DNA from: Candidatus Segatella violae
GTDB lineage: Bacteria; Bacteroidota; Bacteroidia; Bacteroidales; Bacteroidaceae
Direction: 5' to 3'
Length of the DNA stretch: 15,386 bases
NCBI GenBank assembly: GCA_002440225.1
Contig: DJSH01000040.1
Coordinates: forward strand, 55,714-71,099
Within the stretch, counting starts at the first letter, position 1. Every line of letters starts with the position of its first letter. This document shows positions 6,936-14,007 of the stretch, piece by piece. Below the pieces are notes generated by a model. It did no database searches and was not told the origin of the DNA. It saw only the letters and a program-made list of their open reading frames with translations. The position numbers were made by a program, and so were the translations under genes.

Positions 6936-7847
6936 ATGGCAGTACACAAGAAATATAACAACGGAACTAAAAGCAACGCCCTGGGGCGAGGACTAGACGC
7001 CCTCATATCAACCGAGGGAGTGCGTACACAAGGTAGCAGCACCATCAATGAGATACCTCTCGACCAGATAGAGGCCAACCCAAACCAGCCACGCCGCGAA
7101 TTCGACGACGAAGCTTTACGCGAGTTGGCAGACAGCATCAAGGCAATAGGCATCATCCAACCTATCACCCTGAGACAAGTAGCGGAGAATCGATTCCAAA
7201 TCATCGCTGGTGAACGCCGTTGGCGCGCCTCACAGCTTGCAGGCCTTACAGCCATTCCTGCTTATATCCGCACCATCAGCGACGAAAATGTAATGGAGAT
7301 GGCTTTGGTGGAAAATATTCAGCGCCAAGACCTCAACGCCATAGAGATAGCCCTTGCATACGAGCATCTACTCGAAAACGAGGGAATGACACAAGAGAAA
7401 ATCTCAGAACGCGTGGGCAAAAGCCGTGCCGCCATCGCCAATTACCTGCGACTGCTCAAGCTACCTGCTCAAGTGCAGATGGCACTCCAGAAAAAAGATA
7501 TCGACATGGGGCACTGCCGTGCCCTGCTCGCCTTGGATAGTCCTTCACTACAAATCAAACTGTTCAAGGAAATTCAAAAAAACGGATACTCCGTTCGTAA
7601 GGTAGAAGAACTAGTGCAACGACTTAAAAACGGAGAAGACATCGAGAGTGGCAAGAAGACCATCGCTGCCAAGGCTCAATTGCCAGAGGAGTTCACTCTG
7701 TTGAAGAACCGCCTCTCCAGCTTTCTCAACACCAAAGTGCAACTCTCCTGTTCAGCAAAGGGAAAGGGTAAAATAAGCATTCCATTTGCCAACGAAGAAG
7801 AGCTGGAGCACATCATGAGTATCTTCGACCAATTGAAACAAGAATAA
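6936..7847 (+). CDS. parB: Chromosome partitioning protein ParB (Spo0J)
   Basis: ParB is a CTP-dependent DNA clamp that loads at parS, spreads, and stimulates ParA. The 303-residue reading has an N-terminal LGRGLDAL box (16-23), which contacts ParA. The CTP-binding segments are NPNQPR (48-53) and GERRWRA (92-98). ENIQRQDLN (126-134) and the helix-turn-helix region starting MTQEKISERVGKSRAAI (151-167) bind parS, and a C-terminal dimer domain follows. The frame is open back to an ATG at 6906, but those ten extra residues are encoded by the AAAGTTC repeat. The MAVHKK start at 6936 is therefore preferred, although neither has a Shine-Dalgarno sequence. No parS palindrome was found by eye in this window. 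The DUF5683 gene follows after 26 nt. Confidence 0.95.
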   Translation: MAVHKKYNNGTKSNALGRGLDALISTEGVRTQGSSTINEIPLDQIEANPNQPRREFDDEALRELADSIKAIGIIQPITLRQVAENRFQIIAGERRWRASQLAGLTAIPAYIRTISDENVMEMALVENIQRQDLNAIEIALAYEHLLENEGMTQEKISERVGKSRAAIANYLRLLKLPAQVQMALQKKDIDMGHCRALLALDSPSLQIKLFKEIQKNGYSVRKVEELVQRLKNGEDIESGKKTIAAKAQLPEEFTLLKNRLSSFLNTKVQLSCSAKGKGKISIPFANEEELEHIMSIFDQLKQE

Positions 7848-7873
7848 GGGAAGAAAACAAGTAAACAAAAGAA

Positions 7874-8614
7874 GTGAAATCCATATTATCACATATCTGC
7901 ATCACGGCATTGTTGATTGCCTGTTCCGTCACCGCTTCTGCACAGAAGAGCAAAGAGAAGCAGCAAGACATGAATGTGCCTGCCATAGCATCAGCCGACT
8001 CGGTGAACTCATCCATCGACCACGCCCTGCAACCCAACGACAGCGCCAATCTTGCCAAACTGAACAAGCAACTGCAACCCACCAGAAAGAAACGCGACTG
8101 GGCCACTTGGCGTCCTGACACAAAAAGGGCGATGTGGTTGGCACTGGTGTTGCCTGGTGCAGGACAGATATACAATCGCAAATACTGGAAGCTACCTATC
8201 ATATACGGAGGCTTCGTGGGCTGTGCTTATGCCATCACCTGGAACAACCAGATGTATCACGACTATTCACAAGCCTACATGGACATCATGGACGATGATC
8301 CCAACACGCAGAGCTACAACCAGTTTTTGCATCTGGGAGCTACTATAGACGCAAGCAACATCGACCGCTACAAGGAAATCTTCCGCAAGCGTAAAGACAA
8401 ATACCGCCGCTGGAGAGACATGGGTATGTTTGTAATGATAGGTGTATATGCCTTCTCGGTAATAGATGCCTATGTAGACGCATCCCTGTCAGAATTCGAC
8501 ATCTCAGATGATCTCACCTTGCGTGTAGAGCCCGCAGTGATGGGCAACGGAAATCTTTCTCCTAACCCTTTGCGTTCGGGAGCATTAGGGGTAAGTTGCT
8601 CGCTCACCTTCTAA
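7874..8614 (+). CDS. DUF5683 domain envelope protein, function unknown
   Basis: The 246-residue protein begins with a signal peptide (about residues 1-24, ending TASAQ), then a polar stretch to about 70. A DUF5683-type core follows, containing a WRP segment and LPGAGQIYNRKYWK (93-106), with hydrophobic segments near 87-98, 107-122 and 183-199. The PGxGQIYN motif resembles that of small TM2-like membrane proteins. A charged RKRKDKYRRWRD block (171-182) precedes the last hydrophobic segment. The start is GTG at 7874. An in-frame stop lies 12 nt upstream and the next ATG would remove the signal peptide, so GTG is the only sensible start. It sits between parB and a lytic transglycosylase, an order I recall from other Bacteroidota. 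A structural role at the envelope is possible; no activity can be assigned. Confidence 0.85.
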   Translation: MKSILSHICITALLIACSVTASAQKSKEKQQDMNVPAIASADSVNSSIDHALQPNDSANLAKLNKQLQPTRKKRDWATWRPDTKRAMWLALVLPGAGQIYNRKYWKLPIIYGGFVGCAYAITWNNQMYHDYSQAYMDIMDDDPNTQSYNQFLHLGATIDASNIDRYKEIFRKRKDKYRRWRDMGMFVMIGVYAFSVIDAYVDASLSEFDISDDLTLRVEPAVMGNGNLSPNPLRSGALGVSCSLTF

Positions 8615-8628
8615 ATGATAATTACAGG

Positions 8629-8652
8629 GTAGGAGTTGTATCCAACTGCTAC
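8629..8652 (+). promoter_or_regulatory. Stem-loop between the DUF5683 gene and the transglycosylase gene
   Basis: GTAG-G-AGTTG (8629-8638) can pair with CAACT-G-CTAC (8643-8652), giving nine pairs with one G-G mismatch and a TATC loop. No T tract follows, only CACCTTATTAATATATATA. It is therefore not a classic terminator; it could be a processing or stability element, or a weak attenuator in the 105-bp gap. No clear promoter was found in this gap. Confidence 0.4.
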
Positions 8653-8719
8653 ACCTTATTAATATATATACATTCATTACAAACTTTAAAAAAGACACAA
8701 AGAAAGAAACGACTATAAA

Positions 8720-10105
8720 ATGAAGAAGATATTGATTATGGCAGCAGCGTTGCTGCTAGGTTTGCAGGGGATGCAAGCTCAAACAGATAGCACGGAAGAC
8801 GATGACGACGTGATAACTGTAACAGACAAGGACGGAAAGGCAGAGGAAATCGAGGTACCAGAGGGACTGGAGGACAACCTCGACAGCCTGTTGCACCTAT
8901 ATAATGCACAGACCTACTTGATGCCCGATACATCATGCAACTACAAGGACGTAAATCCTGTGTTTGAGCGTGAAGTATACATAGATCGTCTGAAACGACT
9001 TCCCACCATCATCGAGATGCCATACAATGATGTGGTTCAGAAGTTCATCGATCGTTACAGTGGCAAACTGCGTCGCTCTGTAAGCTTCATGCTGGGAGCC
9101 AGCAATTTCTATATGCCAATCTTCGAAGAAGCATTGGAGGCATACAACTTGCCATTGGAATTGAAATATCTACCAGTGATAGAGTCTGCACTCAACCCAA
9201 AAGCGGTGTCGAGGGTAGGTGCCACAGGCTTATGGCAGTTTATGTTGCCCACCGGCAAACGATATGGTCTGGAGGTAAACACCCTCATTGATGAGCGCCG
9301 TGACCCAGTCAAGGCCTCTTATGCTGCAGCCCACTATCTGAGCGACCTCTACAAGATATTCGACGACTGGAGTCTCGTGATAGCCGCTTACAACTGTGGT
9401 CCAACCAACGTCAACAAGGCCATCCACCGCGCCAAGGGCAACGCCGACTACTGGAACATCTATCCATACCTACCAAAGGAGACCCGTGGATATGTGCCAG
9501 CCTTCATCGCCGCCAACTACATCATGAATTACTATTGCGACCACAACATCTGTCCGATGGTAACCGAGCTGCCAACAAAGACAGACACCGTGGTAGTAGA
9601 CAAAGACATACATTTCGAGCAAATTGCCCAGAAGCTGAACATCGACATAGAGCACTTGCGCAACCTCAACCCACAGTACCGTCACGACATCATCAATGGT
9701 CTCAACCATCCCATGACGCTGCGATTGCCTAGTACTCTCATCGGCTCATTCATCGACCAAGAGGACAGTATTTGTGCCTACAAAGCCGACGAATTACTAC
9801 TCAAGCGCACTCTTGTCGACGTAAACGACGACGTTCCATCCGTGGGCCGTTCTCGCAGTAGCTATAGCCGCCACAGCAGTTCGTCTTCTCGCAGCAACCG
9901 AAACAGCAGCAGTAGCCGAAGCAGCAAGAAGGGAAAGAAAGGCAAGAAAGGCTCAGAAAAGCGCAACAAGAGTGTGACCATCAAGAGTGGCGACACCCTG
10001 TCGGAGATAGCTGCACGCAACGGTACAACCGTGAAAAAGCTCCGCAAACTCAACGGCATATCTGGCAACAGCATCCGTGCTGGAAAGAAACTCAAGGTGA
10101 AATAA
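8720..10105 (+). CDS. MltD-like membrane-bound lytic murein transglycosylase with LysM domains
   Basis: The 461-residue exported protein should cleave peptidoglycan glycan strands to 1,6-anhydro ends. A signal peptide (about 1-20, ending MQAQ) lacks a lipobox cysteine. An acidic stretch follows, then the SLT domain (about 135-270) with VIESALNP (153-160, catalytic E155), GATGLWQFM (167-175) and AAYNCGP (222-228). A degenerate LysM-like segment spans roughly 290-337. The C-terminus has a clear LysM (about 418-461, SGDTLSEIAARNGTTVKKL then LNG) that binds GlcNAc polymers. Between them lies a Ser/Arg-rich linker and a Lys/Gly cluster (376-416). The order SLT then LysM matches MltD, but without the lipid anchor of the E. 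coli enzyme. The rel gene follows after 27 nt, so co-transcription is likely. Confidence 0.93.
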   Translation: MKKILIMAAALLLGLQGMQAQTDSTEDDDDVITVTDKDGKAEEIEVPEGLEDNLDSLLHLYNAQTYLMPDTSCNYKDVNPVFEREVYIDRLKRLPTIIEMPYNDVVQKFIDRYSGKLRRSVSFMLGASNFYMPIFEEALEAYNLPLELKYLPVIESALNPKAVSRVGATGLWQFMLPTGKRYGLEVNTLIDERRDPVKASYAAAHYLSDLYKIFDDWSLVIAAYNCGPTNVNKAIHRAKGNADYWNIYPYLPKETRGYVPAFIAANYIMNYYCDHNICPMVTELPTKTDTVVVDKDIHFEQIAQKLNIDIEHLRNLNPQYRHDIINGLNHPMTLRLPSTLIGSFIDQEDSICAYKADELLLKRTLVDVNDDVPSVGRSRSSYSRHSSSSSRSNRNSSSSRSSKKGKKGKKGSEKRNKSVTIKSGDTLSEIAARNGTTVKKLRKLNGISGNSIRAGKKLKVK

Positions 10106-10118
10106 AAAAGTAAAATAT

Positions 10119-10124
10119 AGGAGG
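10119..10124 (+). promoter_or_regulatory. Strong Shine-Dalgarno sequence of the rel/spoT gene
   Basis: AGGAGG lies 8 nt before the ATG at 10133. It fixes that start and is the best ribosome-binding match of any gene in the window; most of the others have none. Confidence 0.75.
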
Positions 10125-10132
10125 GTACGACT

Positions 10133-12424
10133 ATGGACGACCAGAACTTGAAAGACCTAGAAAGAGAACAAGCAGACAACAAGCTGATAGGCGATGCTTT
10201 CCAGCATCTGCTTGACACCTACTTGAGTTCACGCCACCGCAAGAAGGTGGACATTGTGACCAAGGCATTCAATTTCGCCAGACAAGCGCACAAAGGAGTG
10301 CGCCGTCTCTCTGGCGAACCCTATATCATGCACCCAATCGCCGTAGCACAGATTGCCTGCGAGGAGATGGGACTTGGCTCGACGAGCATTTGTGCAGCCC
10401 TACTCCACGACGTGGTGGAAGACACCGACTACACGGTAGAAGACATCGAGAATATCTTCGGTGCCAAAATAGCCCAAATTGTGGACGGACTGACAAAAAT
10501 CAGTGGTGGAATATTCGGTGACAAAGCATCGGCACAGGCAGAAAACTTCAAGAAGTTGCTGCTTACAATGAGTGACGACATTCGCGTGATTCTCATCAAG
10601 ATATGCGATCGCTTGCACAACATGCGCACCCTAGCCTCTCAACCTGCCAACAAGCAATACAAGATTGCAGGCGAAACCCTTTATATCTACGCCCCTTTGG
10701 CAAACCGACTGGGACTGAACAAAATCAAGACAGAGCTAGAAGACCTAAGTTTCCGCTATGACCACCCACAAGAGTACGCTAACATTGAGCATAAACTAGC
10801 CGACACTGAGGCACAGCGTGATACACTCTTCGAGCAGTTCACAGCCCCCATCCGCCAAGAACTCGACAAACTAGGTGTGGAATATAAAATCAAGGCACGT
10901 GTCAAGAGCCCTTACAGCATCTGGAACAAGATGCAAAACAAGCACGTAAGTTTCGACGAAATCTATGACATTCTTGCTGTCCGCATCATCTTCACACCGA
11001 AAGTGAGAGCCAACGAGGTGAATGAATGCTTCAACATCTATGTGGCCATCAGCAAGATTTACAAGAGTCATCCAGACCGCCTTCGCGATTGGCTCAACCA
11101 CCCAAAGGCTAACGGCTATCAAGCCTTGCACGTCACACTGATGAGCAAGCAGGGACGCTGGATAGAGGTACAAATCCGTTCAGACCGCATGGACGAGGTG
11201 GCAGAGAAAGGATTTGCTGCCCACTGGAAATACAAAGAGGGCAACAATGGTGGAGAATACACAGAAGACGAGAATGAACTGAACGACTGGCTGAGTACCA
11301 TCAAGGAGATTCTCGACGACCCACAGCCGGATGCCATGGATTTCCTCGATGCCATCAAGCTAAATCTTTATGCCTCAGAAATCTTTGTATTTACTCCTAA
11401 GGGAGAAATCAAGACGATGCCTTCAGGCTGTACAGCTCTCGATTTTGCCTTCCAAATACATACATTCCTTGGCAGCCACTGCATCGGTGCTAAGGTGAAC
11501 CACAAGTTGGTGCCTTTGAGCCACAAGTTACAGAGCGGCGATCAGGTGGAGATTCTCACCTCCAAGAGCCAGCATGTGCAGCCAGAATGGGTTAATTTCG
11601 TTAGCACAGCCAAAGCGAAGAGCAAGATTCAGGCTATTCTGAGACGCGACTCACGAGAAATACAGAAGAAGGGAGAAGCTATTCTCACAGAATGGCTCAA
11701 GAAGAATAGCATAGAGATTACCAACTCTGTGGTAGACCGTCTATGCGAGTTCCACAACATACAAAAGCCAGAAAATTTCTTCCAATCACTCGGAGACCAC
11801 CGCATCATTTTGGGCGATAAGGATTTCGATGAACTGCAAGGCAAAGCCAGGAAGCAAAAACAATCCACCAGCTGGCGCGACTACATTCCATTCCTCAACA
11901 AGAACAAGGAAAAGGAAGATGTTCAAGGCATCGTGAAACCACAGGAGCTTTTCGTCGTAGGTAAGGATTTCAACAAGAAGAAACCACTTATCCTCACAGA
12001 AGAGAATATCAACCAGTTCATATTTCCCGATTGCTGCCACGCCATTCCTGGCGATGATGTCATGGGCTTCATCGACAATAAGAATCGCATCGAGATACAC
12101 AAGCGTTCTTGTCAGGTTGCAGCCAAGTTGAAATCTAGCTTCGGCAACCGCATCGTAGATGCCAAATGGGACATGCACAAGCAGCTGCTCTTCGATGCCA
12201 CCATCGAAATCAAGGGAATCGACCGCAAAGGCATGCTCTTGGATGTAAGCAAGGTTATCAGCGACCAATTGGGCATCAATATCCATAAGCTCACCATCAG
12301 TAGCGACAACGGAATATTTGATGGCACCATTGAGCTCCGCATCCATGACAGAGACGATGTAAAGGTCATCATGGACCAGCTCAAAAAAATCGACGACCTA
12401 CAAGAAGTGCAAAGAATACTTTAA
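10133..12424 (+). CDS. Bifunctional (p)ppGpp synthetase/hydrolase (RelA/SpoT family, long form)
   Basis: This 763-residue enzyme makes (p)ppGpp from ATP and GTP/GDP under starvation and degrades it otherwise. The hydrolase domain keeps its metal residues: H67 in YIMHP, H92-D93 and E96-D97 in LLHDVVEDT, and D159 in KICDRLHNMRTL. This argues for an active hydrolase, unlike E. coli RelA. The synthetase shows YDILAVRIIF (278-287), NGYQALHVTL (327-336) and VQIRSDRMDEVAEKGFAAHW (346-365). The regulatory half has a TGS domain (about 416-477), a helical region, a zinc-finger-like patch with C634-C635-H636 and C660, and a C-terminal ACT domain (about 686-763). It ends the parA-led run and is followed by a hairpin terminator. 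The symbol is left blank because rel, relA and spoT are all used for this form. Confidence 0.96.
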   Translation: MDDQNLKDLEREQADNKLIGDAFQHLLDTYLSSRHRKKVDIVTKAFNFARQAHKGVRRLSGEPYIMHPIAVAQIACEEMGLGSTSICAALLHDVVEDTDYTVEDIENIFGAKIAQIVDGLTKISGGIFGDKASAQAENFKKLLLTMSDDIRVILIKICDRLHNMRTLASQPANKQYKIAGETLYIYAPLANRLGLNKIKTELEDLSFRYDHPQEYANIEHKLADTEAQRDTLFEQFTAPIRQELDKLGVEYKIKARVKSPYSIWNKMQNKHVSFDEIYDILAVRIIFTPKVRANEVNECFNIYVAISKIYKSHPDRLRDWLNHPKANGYQALHVTLMSKQGRWIEVQIRSDRMDEVAEKGFAAHWKYKEGNNGGEYTEDENELNDWLSTIKEILDDPQPDAMDFLDAIKLNLYASEIFVFTPKGEIKTMPSGCTALDFAFQIHTFLGSHCIGAKVNHKLVPLSHKLQSGDQVEILTSKSQHVQPEWVNFVSTAKAKSKIQAILRRDSREIQKKGEAILTEWLKKNSIEITNSVVDRLCEFHNIQKPENFFQSLGDHRIILGDKDFDELQGKARKQKQSTSWRDYIPFLNKNKEKEDVQGIVKPQELFVVGKDFNKKKPLILTEENINQFIFPDCCHAIPGDDVMGFIDNKNRIEIHKRSCQVAAKLKSSFGNRIVDAKWDMHKQLLFDATIEIKGIDRKGMLLDVSKVISDQLGINIHKLTISSDNGIFDGTIELRIHDRDDVKVIMDQLKKIDDLQEVQRIL

Positions 12425-12437
12425 AAACAAACTATAC

Positions 12438-12468
12438 AAGAGCGCATCAGATAATGATGCGCTCTTTT
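12438..12468 (+). terminator. Intrinsic terminator after the rel/spoT gene
   Basis: AAGAGCGCATCA (12438-12449) pairs perfectly with TGATGCGCTCTT (12455-12466) across a GATAA loop. The stem ends in a TTTT run that then breaks to CAAAA. The 12-bp stem is strong and the T tract short. It starts 14 nt after the rel stop and ends 15 nt before the pectinesterase ATG, so a promoter for that gene must overlap or precede the hairpin. Confidence 0.82.
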
Positions 12469-12483
12469 CAAAACTAAAGCTAC

Positions 12484-13479
12484 ATGTTTATGAAAAAGAC
12501 TTTATTAGCATTATTTCTATTCTTGACAGCGTTGCCAATGCTCGCTGCCAACAAGTATGACAATCCAGACACCCTCGTAGTATCACGTGATGGGACTGGT
12601 GATTTTCGCACCATAGATGAAGCCATCGAGGTGTGCCGTGCCTTCATGGACTACCAAAAGGTAATCTATGTCAAAAAGGGAGTCTATAAAGAAAAGCTCA
12701 TCATCCCTTCCTGGCTCACCAACATCACTATCATGGGAGAAGACCGCGACCACACCATCATCACCTACGATGACCATGCCAACATTCTGATGCCAGTGGG
12801 CGGATTAGATTCCGAAGCCGCCGTAAAAGGCAAACCGATGGGCACATTCCGCACCTATACTCTAAAGATACAAGGCAGCTACATCACCCTGCAGGACATC
12901 ACCATAGAGAACAACGCAGCCAAACAAGGTCAGGCAGTCGCACTACATACCGAGGGCGACCATATTTTGGTACAAAATTGCCGGCTCTTGGGCAACCAAG
13001 ATACCGTTTACACCGGAGTGGCAGGAGCGCGTATCGCATTCTATGATTGTTACATAGAGGGAACAACCGACTTCATCTTCGGACCATCGAGAGCCTGGTT
13101 TGAGAATTGCGAGATTCATAGCAAAGCCAATAGCTACATCACAGCAGCCTCCACGCCAGCAGGTCAGGAGTATGGTTACGTGTTCAACAAGTGCAAACTC
13201 ACTGCAGACGAAGGTGTTGACAAAGTATATCTCGGTAGGCCATGGCGTCCCTTCGCTGCCACCGCCTTCATGAATTGCGAGATGGGCAGCCACATCGTTC
13301 CTTTAGGGTGGGACAACTGGCGCAACAAGAAAAACGAAGAGACTGCGCGCTATGCAGAATATAACAATCATGGCACAGGTGCCTCCACCAAGGGCAGAGC
13401 CCCATGGAGCCATCAACTCACCAAGAAAGAAGCAGCCAAAGTCACAATTTTGAATGTCTTTGGCGAAGATTGCTGGTAG
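12484..13479 (+). CDS. Secreted pectinesterase (carbohydrate esterase family 8)
   Basis: The 331-residue enzyme should remove methyl esters from homogalacturonan, readying pectin for lyases and hydrolases. A signal peptide (about 1-22, ending MLAAN) directs export. The right-handed beta-helix domain opens with DGTGDFRTIDEAI (36-48). Catalytic elements are all present: GQAVAL (149-154, Q150), QDT (172-174, acid/base D173), DFIFG (196-200, nucleophile D196) and LGRPWR (250-255, R252 and W254). ATGs at 12484 and 12490 are both possible; the second gives the more usual MKKTLL start. It stands alone among core genes with no SusC/SusD pair or other pectin enzyme in view. It directly follows the rel terminator and converges with the MerR-like gene with a 2-nt gap. 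Confidence 0.93.
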   Translation: MFMKKTLLALFLFLTALPMLAANKYDNPDTLVVSRDGTGDFRTIDEAIEVCRAFMDYQKVIYVKKGVYKEKLIIPSWLTNITIMGEDRDHTIITYDDHANILMPVGGLDSEAAVKGKPMGTFRTYTLKIQGSYITLQDITIENNAAKQGQAVALHTEGDHILVQNCRLLGNQDTVYTGVAGARIAFYDCYIEGTTDFIFGPSRAWFENCEIHSKANSYITAASTPAGQEYGYVFNKCKLTADEGVDKVYLGRPWRPFAATAFMNCEMGSHIVPLGWDNWRNKKNEETARYAEYNNHGTGASTKGRAPWSHQLTKKEAAKVTILNVFGEDCW

Positions 13480-13481
13480 AA

Positions 13482-13829
13482 CTAAACCAACGAATCGATT
13501 TGTTTTTTCAAATCCTTCAGTTGGTCACGAACAGACATGAGGGTGTCGAGGACGTCAGACGTTTTCTCGGCACCCGCTCTGTTTTGTGCCAAATACTTAC
13601 GAGCCGCTGCTATCTTGAGTCCCTTCACTTTGATTAGGTTATAGATGAGCTTCACCTGCTCTATGTCTTTCGGTGTATACTGACGCACCTTATTGCCAGT
13701 TATTTTAGGCTTGAGAAAAGGAAACTCCTTTTCCCAATATCGCAGAGTCGACTCATTCACTCCTATTTCATCAGCCACTTCCTTGATGGAATAGTACATT
13801 TTCATACTTTTATCTGTATTTGTAGCCAT
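13482..13829 (-). CDS. Small MerR-family transcriptional regulator
   Basis: The 115-residue protein has an N-terminal MerR-type winged helix-turn-helix (about 12-80). YSIKEVADEIGVNESTLRYW (13-32) is the recognition unit and the RQYTPKDIEQV region (49-59) the wing. A short C-terminal helix (about 91-115) should form the dimer coiled coil. No cysteine-based metal site or ligand domain is present, so any inducer is unknown. The start at 13829 is chosen as the longest reading; M9 or M11 are alternatives closer to the helix-turn-helix. The gene is divergent from alaS, and its promoter occupies the same DNA as the alaS promoter. MerR proteins often act at divergent promoters with long spacers, so self-regulation is plausible but unproven. 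Confidence 0.88.
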   Translation of the reverse strand: MATNTDKSMKMYYSIKEVADEIGVNESTLRYWEKEFPFLKPKITGNKVRQYTPKDIEQVKLIYNLIKVKGLKIAAARKYLAQNRAGAEKTSDVLDTLMSVRDQLKDLKKQIDSLV

Positions 13830-13865
13830 ATTTCAGCACTTTAATTTCAAAAATAATTAATTTAG

Positions 13866-13896
13866 TTGCAAAATTAAACAATTCTTCTTATCTTTG
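13866..13896 (+). promoter_or_regulatory. alaS promoter
   Basis: TTG at 13866-13868 (-33) and TATCTTTG at 13889-13896 (-7) are separated by 20 nt, a good match to the Bacteroidota primary promoter. Transcription would start near 13903, giving a leader of about 105 nt. The -7 element lies in the perfect 14-bp palindrome ATCTTTGCAAAGAT (13890-13903). Confidence 0.72.
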
Positions 13897-13900
13897 CAAA
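13869..13900 (-). promoter_or_regulatory. Promoter of the MerR-family gene, superimposed on the alaS promoter
   Basis: On the minus strand, TTTG (plus-strand CAAA, 13897-13900) is followed after 20 nt by TAATTTTG (plus-strand CAAAATTA, 13869-13876). The expected start near 13862 leaves about 32 nt of leader. Each element overlaps or abuts the opposite element of the alaS promoter, so one polymerase would exclude the other. Confidence 0.68.
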
Positions 13901-13916
13901 GATTTTCGGAAGAAAA

Positions 13917-13930
13917 TGCCCTAAAGGGCA
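13917..13930 (+). promoter_or_regulatory. Small hairpin in the alaS leader
   Basis: TGCCC (13917-13921), loop TAAA, GGGCA (13926-13930) forms a 5-bp GC-rich stem close to the expected 5' end of the alaS mRNA. The rest of the leader to 14007 is A-rich and unstructured by eye. A role in mRNA stability or autoregulation is possible; nothing in the sequence proves it. No T-box-like element was recognised. Confidence 0.4.
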
Positions 13931-14007
13931 AAATTAAGTCGAAACAAAGGAACTCAACTTCCTCAAAACAAGAAAATTCGAAATTAAAAGACAAACATAA
14001 AAAAGAT

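Noticed and set aside
5984..6936. parS site near parAB
   Set aside because: I looked for a palindrome of the GTTTCACGTGAAAC type around parA-parB and across the window by eye and found none; a motif scan of the whole genome would settle where parS lies.
12484..13479. Pectin polysaccharide utilisation locus
   Set aside because: Only one carbohydrate enzyme is present. No SusC/SusD, sensor or other pectinase lies within the window, so a full locus cannot be claimed.
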